From a virus, in IMG/VR virus record IMGVR_UViG_3300027857_000488, positions 1 to 27,109 of that record: a DNA stretch of 27,109 nt; one strand, 5' to 3'. The translations under genes and the position numbers were made by a program. The notes beneath the pieces are model-generated. The model saw only the letters and a program-made list of their open reading frames with translations, had not been told where the DNA came from and searched no databases. Shown here piece by piece: positions 1 to 6,767 of this stretch (its first letter is position 1; each line of letters opens with the position of its first letter).

Positions 1-4
1 TCAT
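1..4 (-). CDS. Possible first codon of a divergent repressor gene, cut by the window edge
   Basis: The reverse complement of bases 1-4 reads ATGA, and a GGAG ribosome-binding sequence sits about 8 bases upstream on the minus strand (around bases 13-16). In Mu-like phages the lysogeny repressor gene c is divergent from ner and shares the operator region, which is the arrangement expected here. Only one codon is visible, so the identity is inferred from position alone. Confidence 0.3.
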
Positions 5-181
5 AATCCAAACTCCGAATTCCGCACCATCCTAACTCCGAAATTTCGGATTTGAGAAAAAAGCGGATAAATCAACAGGTTAGCATATCGCCTGCAATCG
101 GAGTTGGAGGCCAAACTCCGAAACACAGAATTGTGTGTTTTTTCCTCGAAAAACACGAATTTGTGTGTCATCTTCATTGCC
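5..181. promoter_or_regulatory. Early control region between putative repressor and ner, with operator arrays
   Basis: This AT-richer intergenic stretch carries two kinds of repeated site. The first is the 8-base element AACTCCGA at 11-18, 34-41 and 114-121, with an inverted copy TCGGAGTT at 98-105. The 34-41 copy runs into a perfect 14-base palindrome (TCCGAAATTTCGGA, 37-50), and the 98-105/114-121 pair forms an inverted repeat with an 8-base spacer. The second is a pair of 18-base imperfect palindromes at 121-138 and 151-168. Phage Mu has repressor and Ner operators in the equivalent place. I could not assign a convincing -35/-10 pair, so the promoters themselves are not called. Confidence 0.65.
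121..168. promoter_or_regulatory. Tandem near-identical palindromic sites, candidate Ner operator
   Basis: Two 18-base elements, AAACACAGAATTGTGTGT (121-138) and AAACACGAATTTGTGTGT (151-168), differ only in their central bases and start exactly 30 bases apart, close to three helical turns. Each is an imperfect inverted repeat (ACAC...GTGT). They lie just upstream of the ner-like start codon, which suits autoregulation by that protein. Assignment to Ner rather than to the repressor is inference. Confidence 0.5.
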
Positions 182-505
182 ATGTCCATCACGAACGCAA
201 CCTTAGACGTCCCAAAAAATCCCGCCGAAAGGCGGGCATGGGTCATTTACCGACTCCGCGTAGGGGGCAGTTCCATCACCAAGATCGCCAACCAAGAGGG
301 CGTCTGCAGGCAGGCGGTCAGCAATGCGCTGATGACCCCGTCTGCCAACCTCGAGCAGGCGATCGCGGATGAACTGGGCCTGAAGGTCGAACGACTGTTT
401 CCCGAGCGGTTCGACGCAGCAGGTAACCGACTGAACCCCACGCGACAGGTCCAGCGTACCACGGGCCGTGGGGCCGGTAATGTTCAAAAGGAAGTGCGCC
501 CATGA
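182..505 (+). CDS. ner: Ner-like helix-turn-helix early regulator
   Basis: A 107-residue protein whose core (ERRAWVIYRL, then SSITKIANQEG, then a second helix around CRQAVSNALM, and LGLKVERLFPERF) has the Ner/Nlp plan: a small lambda-repressor-like helix-turn-helix followed by an acidic turn and a W/F-P-x-R-[YF] ending. In Mu, Ner represses the early and repressor promoters during lytic growth. ATG at 182 is chosen because the longer frame would start inside the operator repeats; no clear Shine-Dalgarno sequence precedes it. The C-terminal 25 residues are basic and polar and longer than in Mu Ner. The stop codon overlaps the next start (ATGA at 502-505), implying translational coupling. Confident as a Ner-family regulator; its exact targets are inferred. 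Confidence 0.8.
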   Translation: MSITNATLDVPKNPAERRAWVIYRLRVGGSSITKIANQEGVCRQAVSNALMTPSANLEQAIADELGLKVERLFPERFDAAGNRLNPTRQVQRTTGRGAGNVQKEVRP

Positions 506-645
506 ACAGCGGCAAGAAGCGGCCGGCACCGCGTCCTCGTCCCTATCCAGGCCAGCCGCGCAAAGAACCTGAAGGCGAAACGGCAATCCTTTTCCGGAAG
601 GCAATTCGCTGCATCGACGAAGCCCTCGATCAGGAAGTGCGCTGA
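502..645 (+). CDS. Small basic hypothetical protein coupled to ner
   Basis: A 47-residue open frame that starts at the ATGA overlap with the ner-like gene. It begins MNSGKKRPAPRPRPYPGQPR and ends with a short amphipathic helix (AIRCIDEALDQEV). The proline/arginine-rich start and helical end are all that can be seen; I do not recognise a family. The ATGA overlap, same strand and GC-rich third positions support a real gene. Its last 16 bases overlap the 3' end of a convergent minus-strand gene. Confidence 0.5.
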   Translation: MNSGKKRPAPRPRPYPGQPRKEPEGETAILFRKAIRCIDEALDQEVR

Positions 646-830
646 ATGATCGAGTGCGCGACCTCGGCCGCTCCATATAGCGCCGGATCACCATCCATCA
701 TGCTGTCCAGGACGTCCTTGAGACGGTTTAGCAACGCCGGATTCTCGTCTGTGAGCAGGCGCACCATCGCCTTCACTACGAGCGCCGTCCCGATCGCGAC
801 ATTCCTGACTTCCAACGCTTCTTTGTCCAT
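630..830 (-). CDS. Small hypothetical protein encoded against the early operon
   Basis: A 66-residue minus-strand protein starting MDKEALEVRNVAIGTALVVK and ending AEVAHSIIQRTS. The start at 830 is preceded by a strong purine-rich Shine-Dalgarno stretch (GAGGAAGAGG) at the right distance. It has a balanced, helix-rich composition (valine/alanine/leucine with acidic residues), while the plus-strand frames across it are serine/proline/arginine-rich shadows. No domain is recognised. Being transcribed against the early genes, it could belong to a lysogenic transcript or be a late-acquired extra gene. Confidence 0.6.
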   Translation of the reverse strand: MDKEALEVRNVAIGTALVVKAMVRLLTDENPALLNRLKDVLDSMMDGDPALYGAAEVAHSIIQRTS

Positions 831-950
831 ACCTCTTCCTCTCGGTGGTTGTGAGCTGCCAAGCGCGACCATAGGGGAAGTCCGGTCGGCCGTCATTCCC
901 CCCACATCCCCCAGGACGGTCGACCGGGATCAATTCGGAGGCGCGGCCAT
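831..950. promoter_or_regulatory. Divergent intergenic region between the minus-strand small gene and the pre-transposase gene
   Basis: These 120 bases separate two start codons that point away from each other, so they must hold the leader of at least the minus-strand gene. A CGGAG ribosome-binding sequence at 936-940 serves the gene starting at 951. Several GGTCG/CGACC segments occur (for example around 914-925), but I see no clear promoter hexamers. Confidence 0.35.
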
Positions 951-1409
951 ATGGTGAAATCGCGCTACGACACCGCCACCCTCGACCTGTTGAGCTGGGA
1001 GGCGCCCGAGGTGGCGATCAGGTTCGAGGCAGAGGAAATCCGCGCAGCGACCCTACAGGCCCAGATCTGCAAGGCGGTCTCGGTTGCCCTGGCAGACTGC
1101 GGCAAGTCGCGCGACCAGGTAGCCCAAGAGATGTCCGCCTACCTGGGGGTCGAGGTGACGGAGAATATGCTGAACGCTTACACCTCGCCGGCGCGCGAGA
1201 ACCACAATATCAGCGCGGTCCGTCTGATCGCCCTGGCGGTGGTTACCGGCGACCATCGGCTGCTCTCAATCGGCCCTGATCGGGCCGGTCTGGCAGTTGT
1301 TGAGGAGCGCTATCTAAGCGTGATCCGTGCCAAGCAAATGAGGGATAAGGCCGCGGAGCTGGCAGACCTCGCTGCCACGGAAGAGCGACGTGCGCGGGGT
1401 GCCCGATGA
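951..1409 (+). CDS. Conserved protein preceding MuA in alphaproteobacterial Mu-like phages
   Basis: A 152-residue protein with the pattern LLSWEAPEVAIRF near the start, a central YLGVEVTENMLNAYTSPARE segment and a helical C-terminus rich in charged residues. From memory this resembles the small protein often annotated as a DNA transposition protein upstream of the transposase in Mu-like phages of Rhodobacter and Rhizobium relatives; its biochemical role is not known to me. The central part (residues about 50-105) looks like a helix-turn-helix-like fold, suggesting DNA binding. ATG at 951 is supported by CGGAG 10 bases upstream. It overlaps MuA by ATGA, so the two are probably translated as a unit. 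Confidence 0.65.
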   Translation: MVKSRYDTATLDLLSWEAPEVAIRFEAEEIRAATLQAQICKAVSVALADCGKSRDQVAQEMSAYLGVEVTENMLNAYTSPARENHNISAVRLIALAVVTGDHRLLSIGPDRAGLAVVEERYLSVIRAKQMRDKAAELADLAATEERRARGAR

Positions 1410-2767
1410 CCAAGTGGCTCACGGCTCTTGAGATTGCGGGCATCGGCGCCAAGGGATTTCCAAAGACAGAACGAGCGATCCAGCTGTGGGCAGCCCGGGA
1501 AAACTGGGAGCGCCGCAAGCGCGCGGGCAAGGGAGGCGGTTACGAGTACCCCGCCTCTTGCCTTCCGGCCGCTTTGCAGAAAGCGATTGCCGCGGCTGCC
1601 CTCAAGGCGATGCCTCCCATGCCAATCGCGGTACAGCTTCCGCTTCCGCTCCAGACGGCCGCCGAGTTAAAGAACCATCAGCGCGACCGCATGACCGCCC
1701 GGGCCATCCTCCTGCAGCAGGTTGACGACCTGGTGTTGACGCGCGGAATCAGTCAGGGCCAGGCTGTCGCTGCACTCGTTGAGATGGCCGCTAAGGGCGA
1801 GCTGCCGCCTGAAATACAGAAGCAAGTCGGGATCGCCAATGCGCGGCCGAACTCCGACCGCAGCCTGACGCGCGCCACGGTCTATAACTGGCTGAAGGCG
1901 CGCGCGGAGGCTGGCGGCAATGTCGTAGCCCTCGCCCCCAAGGCGGCAAAGGAAGCCCCGGTTCCTGTCTGGGCGGAAACCTTCTTCAATCTGTGGGCAG
2001 ATCCGCGCAAGCCGGCGTTGACCGCCATCATGGAGGACTACTGGCCCGAATCCGTCGAGAAACCGAGCATCCATCAGGTGCGGCGCCTGCTCGACAAGGT
2101 CAGCATTCTGACCCGGAACGAGGGCCGCCTCGGGCCGCGGGAGCTGCGCAAGTTCCGTGTCTATCACGCCCGTGACACGTCCGAGCTATGGCCTGGCGCG
2201 GTGTTCGTCGGTGACGGCCATACTTTCAAGGCCGAGGTGGCGAACCCGCTCAGCGGAAAGCCATTCAGGCCCGAGGTCACCATCATTGTCGACGTCTATA
2301 CGCGGAAGATTGTCGGGTGGAGCGTCGATCTGGCCGAAAACACCCGGTCGGTGGCCGATGCGCTGCGCCATGCCGTCACCTCGGCGACACAGTGCGACAT
2401 TTTCTACTACGACAACGGCTCGGGCGCGAAAAATGTCAACTGGGATGAACCCACCACCGGCCTAGCCGGTCGCCTCGGCATCACGAAGATGCACAGCATC
2501 CCCTACAACTCCCAAGCCCGCGGCATCGTGGAGCGCCGCAACTCTACAGTCCTCCACCGGGCCGCGAAGACGATGATCAGCTATGTCGGCCAGGACATGG
2601 ACAAAGAGGCGCGACAGTCCGGCTACAAGAAGACCCGCAAGGACATGAAGAAGGCGGCGACGTCGGCCAGGCGAACGATTACCAGGCCGGCGAGCTGTTC
2701 TACATGCCGCGCAATTTCAGGACTAACAAGATCTACGGCTTCTCGCCGGTCGAGCAGATCGTGGTGA
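1406..2767 (+). pseudogene. MuA-type DDE transposase, truncated at the 3' end by a junction
   Basis: The N-terminus (WLTALEIAGIGAKGFPKTER, then GWxxR-like and EYPASCLP segments, residues 4-54) is the Mu transposase winged-helix end-binding domain. The catalytic core follows with D270 (VGDGHTF), D336 (YYDNGSG) and E376 (IVERRN), the DDE triad that binds metal for strand transfer. Mu MuA is about 660 residues; homology here stops near residue 420. After about base 2660 the frame reads portal DNA out of register, giving a serine/arginine-rich tail to the stop at 2767. The C-terminal half of MuA, which contacts MuB, and the whole MuB gene are absent. Even with an intact triad, a protein lacking that half is unlikely to do regulated phage transposition. 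Confidence 0.85.
2655..2668. other. Junction: MuA coding sequence joined to the middle of a portal gene
   Basis: Upstream, MuA reads in one frame (ending around TRKDMKKAATS). Downstream, a different frame gives GQANDYQAGELFYMPRN, the conserved middle of a portal protein. Everything that normally lies between (rest of MuA, MuB, middle genes, lysis, terminase subunits, portal N-terminus) is missing. The exact breakpoint is uncertain by about ten bases. A 21-base stretch beside it (2638-2658) recurs with one mismatch at 3501-3521. Confidence 0.75.
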
Positions 2768-4770
2768 TGATCAACATCGCCCTGCGCCGCGAATGGCACA
2801 AGCTGCAGTTCTATACCGAGGGCACGGTGCCCGACGCCCTGGCCGGCGTGCCGGTGACCTGGAACATCAACCAGATCTCCGAATTCCAAGACTATTTCGA
2901 CTCCCTCCTCGAGCACGACACCGGCCAGCGCCGCAAAGTCCGCTTCGTGCCCGAGACGATCGCCAAGGCGTTCGTCCAGACCAAGGAAGGGGCGCTGAAG
3001 GACGAGTTCGACGAGTGGATCGCCCGGTTCGTCTGCTACGCCTTCAGCGTGTCCAGCCAGTGGGCGGTCAAGATGATGAACCGCTCGACGGCCGAGAGCG
3101 CCGCGCAGCAGGCTCAGGAAGAAGGCCTGGCCCCCCTGCAGTCCTGGGTGCGCCGGGTCATGAACCGGATCATCGCCCAGGTCTTCAAGCGACCTGACCT
3201 GCAGTTCAGATGGAAGGAGGATCAGGCCGTCTCGCCGCAGGAGCAGGCGGCGATCGACGACACCAATCTGAAGAACGGCAGCGCCACCATCAACGAGGTG
3301 CGGGCCAACCGCGGGCAGGAAAAGGTCGAGGACGGCGACACGCCGATGATTTACACCGCCACCGGCGCGGTGCCGCTGAAGGACGTGCTGAACCCGCCGC
3401 CGCCGCCGGCGCCGCTCAACCAGCTTGGCCACAATGGTGGTCCGGCTCTGGACGATGACAACCAGGTCGACAAGCCGCCGGCGCCGGCGGCCAAGGGCGG
3501 CAAGGTCATGAAGAAGGCGGCCGGCGACGAGCAGATGGCCGATGATGTCGACGAGCTGGGCGAGCTGTGGTTGACCTATTTCGAGCACCAGGCCGATCAG
3601 GTCACAGGCTATCTGGCTGACCAGGCCGGAGGCGATGACGATCTGGTGCCCGCCGGCTGGAGCGCCGACACCATGGCGATCGGCGCGATCGAGGCGTCGG
3701 CGACCGCGGCGGAGCGCTCGGCACTATCGGCCGCCACCACCGAGCTGCTGCAGAAGTCCGGAATCGCCGGCGTCGATGCCGGCCTCGACGCGCTGGCCAA
3801 GCGAATGGAGACCGGCGGCGCCCATGCCGGCATCGTGCTGGGGCCGAAAGAGCGCGTCGAGATCACCAACCTGGCGCATCCGGACGCGGTCGAATATGCC
3901 CAGACCCGTGGCGCCGCCCTGGTCTCAAAAATCGACGACACCACCCGCGGCCTGCTGCGCAACCTGATCGCCACCGCCCAGACCGAGGGGTGGAGCGTCG
4001 CGAAGCTGGCCGACCAGGTCGAGAGCATGGGGGGCTTCGGGCCGGTTCGCGCCGGCATGATCGCCAAGAACGAGCTGGCCGCCTCGTCGATCCGCGGCAA
4101 CCTGGCCAGCTGGAAGAGGGCGGACGAGCGCTACGGCATCAAGACCAAGAAGCGAGTGATCCTGGGCATCAACGAGGATCACTGCCCGGCCTGCCTGCAG
4201 GCGGTACGGGACGGCGCGATCGATCTCGACGACAGCTGGGACGCCGGCGAGGCACCGCCCTTCCATCCGCGATGCGGTTGCGACCTGGTGCCGGTGGTGC
4301 AGCGGGACACCGACGAGGCCGACGACATGGCCAAGGCCGGCGGCAACCCCCACCACGACGCCCGGGGGCGCTTCACCAGCGCGCCGGCGCCGGCCGGGCA
4401 CGACGATCCAGCCCAAGAGCATTCGGCCGGCCTGGCCGCCATGGCCAAGGTCATCGCCACCCACCAGGATCATGACGCCGCCATGCACGTCGCCGGCGTC
4501 GGGCCAGTGTCGTTCGTCTGGGGCGAGGAGGGCGACAAAGCCAACAGCTTCAAGGGCGGCTATGGCCTGGCCAAGATCGTCGCGAAACACGGGTCGGAAT
4601 CCGCTCTGGCGGTGCCCCATACCCTGGCCTATGGCAGCAGCCAGCGCGGCCCCACCCGGGTGGTGGTCGAGCATCAGGAGCACCGCGTCGTGCTGACCAA
4701 GGGCGGCAAGGGGCCGGACACCCATTGGGTGCTGACCGCGTATCAGAAGGGAAAGGGAGGCTCCCGGTGA
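2704..4770 (+). CDS. Portal (5'-truncated) - Mu F-like head protein - nuclease-toxin-like fusion
   Basis: Three parts are visible in this 688-residue frame. Residues 1-230 are the C-terminal half of an HK97/lambda-type portal (PRNFRTNKIYGFSPVEQI, then LEHDTGQRRKVRFVP and INEVRANRG). Residues 240-530 form a linker with LGHNGGPALDDD followed by a Phage Mu F-like minor head domain with CPAC (494-497) and HPRCGC (521-526), typical metal-binding-like cysteines. After the NPHHDARGRFTS linker (548-559), residues 595-682 (FKGGYGLAKIVAKHG, then HWVLTAYQ) look like a BECR-fold (barnase/EndoU/colicin/RelE-like) phage nuclease domain. The frame is open upstream to about 2449 but ATG 2704 lies inside a conserved portal motif, so the true start and about 200 residues are lost at the junction. 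No obvious immunity gene follows. Confidence 0.8.
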   Translation: MPRNFRTNKIYGFSPVEQIVVMINIALRREWHKLQFYTEGTVPDALAGVPVTWNINQISEFQDYFDSLLEHDTGQRRKVRFVPETIAKAFVQTKEGALKDEFDEWIARFVCYAFSVSSQWAVKMMNRSTAESAAQQAQEEGLAPLQSWVRRVMNRIIAQVFKRPDLQFRWKEDQAVSPQEQAAIDDTNLKNGSATINEVRANRGQEKVEDGDTPMIYTATGAVPLKDVLNPPPPPAPLNQLGHNGGPALDDDNQVDKPPAPAAKGGKVMKKAAGDEQMADDVDELGELWLTYFEHQADQVTGYLADQAGGDDDLVPAGWSADTMAIGAIEASATAAERSALSAATTELLQKSGIAGVDAGLDALAKRMETGGAHAGIVLGPKERVEITNLAHPDAVEYAQTRGAALVSKIDDTTRGLLRNLIATAQTEGWSVAKLADQVESMGGFGPVRAGMIAKNELAASSIRGNLASWKRADERYGIKTKKRVILGINEDHCPACLQAVRDGAIDLDDSWDAGEAPPFHPRCGCDLVPVVQRDTDEADDMAKAGGNPHHDARGRFTSAPAPAGHDDPAQEHSAGLAAMAKVIATHQDHDAAMHVAGVGPVSFVWGEEGDKANSFKGGYGLAKIVAKHGSESALAVPHTLAYGSSQRGPTRVVVEHQEHRVVLTKGGKGPDTHWVLTAYQKGKGGSR

Positions 4771-4799
4771 GCCGGCCAGGGGTTAGCCCCGGCCGGCTC
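4769..4799 (+). terminator. Strong GC hairpin directly after portal/MuF gene
   Basis: GAGCCGGCC (4769-4777) pairs perfectly with GGCCGGCTC (4791-4799); after one bulged A, GGGG pairs with CCCC around a TTAG loop. The hairpin begins at the stop codon. It lacks a downstream T-run, so it may stabilise or pause the transcript rather than terminate it. Confidence 0.4.
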
Positions 4800-5117
4800 T
4801 ACGCTCGGCGCCGTCTCGAGTTGTCCGGCGGTCCGAGGTGGGAAACCTGATTATAAGCCCGGGTGGGTCTTGCCGCAACCGCCCCGGAGGTCGGGTCATT
4901 TCTGTGACCGGGGGTGTGGCCCCGAGGTGGAATAGGCCCGCCAACCGCGCCAGGACCGTTTAAATTCATCTTTAAAAGATTCGGCGCCCCGTCGCGGCAG
5001 GTATGGGGTCGACTCGCACCCACGGCCATAAAATCGGCTCGGACGAATCGAGCCTGTTGTCGCCGCGCCGCCATCGTGGCACCGTGACCTTCTTCCCGCA
5101 CCTGAGAACGGCCGCCC

Positions 5118-5135
5118 CCCTGACACCTGTCAGGG
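5118..5135. repeat. Perfect 8-base inverted repeat
   Basis: CCCTGACA and TGTCAGGG are exact reverse complements separated by CC. The shape suits either a dimeric protein's operator or a small RNA hairpin in the long intergenic gap before the protease gene. Confidence 0.4.
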
Positions 5136-5175
5136 TGATGCACCATTTCGCCCTTCCCTAATCTCAAGGCTCATT

Positions 5176-5207
5176 CCGCGTGCCGCCGGTTGCGGCGGCG
5201 CGGCTTT
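5176..5207 (+). terminator. Terminator-like hairpin just upstream of the protease gene
   Basis: CCGCG (5176-5180) pairs with CGCGG, and an inner GCCGC pairs with GCGGC around a CGGTT loop, followed by CTTTTA. This resembles an intrinsic terminator with a short T-run about 20 bases before the start at 5226. It might end a transcript from the gap or act as a leader structure for the head operon. Confidence 0.35.
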
Positions 5208-5225
5208 TAGGGGCCGTCGAGATCC

Positions 5226-6749
5226 ATGTTGTTCATTCCGCTGCTGAAGGTCGATGCCGCCCGGCGCATCATCATCGCCCGTCTCGATGAAACGCCCGAT
5301 CGGGCGAACATGGTCTTGGACTATGACTCGTCCAAGCCGGCTTTTCTGGAGTGGTCCCAGACCATGCAGAAGGCCTCGGGCGGCCTGAGCTACGGCAATG
5401 TGCGCGAGATGCACGGCCTGAAGGCGGCCGGCCGCGTGGTGCGCCTCGACTGCCTCGACGCCGAGAAGGCGTTCGAGTTCGAAATCGAAGTGCTCGACGA
5501 CGACACGATGCTGAAGGTCGAGACGGGGGTGCTGACCGGCATCAGCCAGGGCGGCAAGTACGGCCGCAAGTGGCGCGACGGCCCCTATACCCGTTATACC
5601 GCCGGCAAGATCAACGAGCTGAGCATCGTGGACCTGCCGTGCAACCCGGGCGGCGCCGTCATGCTGAAAGCGGACGGGACCGAGGTCGCGCTGGAATTCG
5701 TGGATGGCGGCCTCGACGCCCAATCGCGCTATGTCGGTTCCCTGCTGGTCGACGCCGAGGATCTGAACGAGTACCGCCAGATCCTGACGGCCCAGGGCGC
5801 CGACATGCTGAAGGTGCTGTTCCCCGAGGCCGGCCCCGACGCCATGCTGAAGCGCGACTATGACGCGCAGGAGCGCCTGGCGCTGGCGGCGAAGGGCGAG
5901 GCCATGGATGACGGCTCATTCCCGATCGCCGCCCGGGCCGATGTCGAGATCGCGGTGTCGGCCCACGGCTATGCCGCCGACCAGGCCGCCGCGCAGACCT
6001 GGATCACCGAGCGCGCCCTGGCGCTCGAGGCGACCGACCTGCTGCCGGAAGGCTGGGCCGGGTCGACCATGCAGAAGGGCCTCGGCAATGTGAGCCGCCT
6101 GGCCGAACTGCTGGAGTGCCTGACCTGGCTGGTGTCCGACGCGACCTGGGAGGCCAGCGCCGAGCGCGACGGCTCCAAGGTGCCCGCCCAGCTCGCGGCC
6201 TGGGTGAAGCAAGGCACCGTAATCCTCAACGCCATGTCGGCCGAGGAAACCAGCGAAGCCATGGCGGCGCTGCAGGCCCAGGTCGATGCCATCCCGATCG
6301 ACGCCACGATCGCCGCCGACATGGAAAAGGCCGCCCCCATTCTCGACATGGCCAAGGCGATCGCCGGCGATGCCGGCGTGAGCGCCTTCGTCCAGTCCAT
6401 CCATGACCAGGCCGCCCAGCTCGGCGCCTGCTGCGCCCATGACGGCGGCGGCTTGACCAACATGGTGAAAATCGCCGGCGACCTGGCCAGCACCCGCGCC
6501 CTTCTCGCCGATGTCACGGCCGAGCGCGACGACATGCAAAAGCGCATCCACCAACTCGAGGGCTTGCCCGAGCAGGGCGGCCCCGCGCGCACCAGTGCCA
6601 CCCCGGGCGCGGTGTCGAAAGGCGCCGACCATGGCCAGGGCCAAGCCGACAAGACCAAAGACATCGCCGCCGAACAGGCCGCGATCGACGCCATGCCGGA
6701 CGGCCCCGACAAGACCACCGCGCTGGTGCGGCTGGCGATGAAGTCCTAA
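5226..6749 (+). CDS. Prohead serine protease with C-terminal scaffold (XkdF/S78-like)
   Basis: Cuts scaffold and capsid proteins during head maturation. The N-terminal 150 residues have the herpesvirus-fold protease layout: YGNVREMHG with candidate catalytic H63, GVLTGISQGG with candidate nucleophile S107, and ELSIVDLPCNP (131-141), the strand typical of these proteases. Residues 220-280 contain GSFPI and a helical segment (ITERALALEATDLLPEGW) common in phage protease/scaffold proteins. The last 100 residues hold a short coiled coil (about 425-450) and a polar tail, as expected for a fused scaffold. At 507 residues it is a fused protease-scaffold rather than a stand-alone protease. The Shine-Dalgarno at 5226 is weak. 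It sits directly before the capsid gene, as usual. Confidence 0.8.
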   Translation: MLFIPLLKVDAARRIIIARLDETPDRANMVLDYDSSKPAFLEWSQTMQKASGGLSYGNVREMHGLKAAGRVVRLDCLDAEKAFEFEIEVLDDDTMLKVETGVLTGISQGGKYGRKWRDGPYTRYTAGKINELSIVDLPCNPGGAVMLKADGTEVALEFVDGGLDAQSRYVGSLLVDAEDLNEYRQILTAQGADMLKVLFPEAGPDAMLKRDYDAQERLALAAKGEAMDDGSFPIAARADVEIAVSAHGYAADQAAAQTWITERALALEATDLLPEGWAGSTMQKGLGNVSRLAELLECLTWLVSDATWEASAERDGSKVPAQLAAWVKQGTVILNAMSAEETSEAMAALQAQVDAIPIDATIAADMEKAAPILDMAKAIAGDAGVSAFVQSIHDQAAQLGACCAHDGGGLTNMVKIAGDLASTRALLADVTAERDDMQKRIHQLEGLPEQGGPARTSATPGAVSKGADHGQGQADKTKDIAAEQAAIDAMPDGPDKTTALVRLAMKS

Positions 6750-6767
6750 CCCCACGGAGCACTTTTG

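Larger units (their letters stand above)
4771..5225. other. 455-base gap without a convincing gene
   Basis: No plus-strand frame of protein-like quality is present; the best (5003-5161, 52 codons) is histidine/arginine/proline-rich with no recognisable pattern, and the minus-strand frames are similar. What it does hold: the hairpin at its left end, an AT-rich island at about 4958-4982 that contains the palindrome ATCTTTAAAAGAT (4968-4980), a perfect inverted repeat at 5118-5135 and a terminator-like hairpin at 5176-5207. I searched by eye for tRNA-like T-arms and found nothing convincing. It could be a control region for the head operon, an RNA gene, or the scar of a deleted gene. Confidence 0.5.

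Noticed and set aside
646-957. 103-codon plus-strand frame
   Set aside because: Serine/proline-rich; the opposite strand holds a better gene with a strong ribosome-binding site.
4981-5040. tRNA-like T-arm (GGGGTCGACTCGC)
   Set aside because: No matching acceptor, D or anticodon arms could be folded around it.
5003-5161. 52-codon plus-strand frame in the gap after the MuF-toxin gene
   Set aside because: H/R/P-rich, weak ribosome-binding site, no recognisable pattern, and cut through by an inverted repeat. Not supported as an antitoxin gene.
4799-5167. 122-codon minus-strand frame in the same gap
   Set aside because: Arginine/proline/glycine-rich with no protein-like pattern or good start site.
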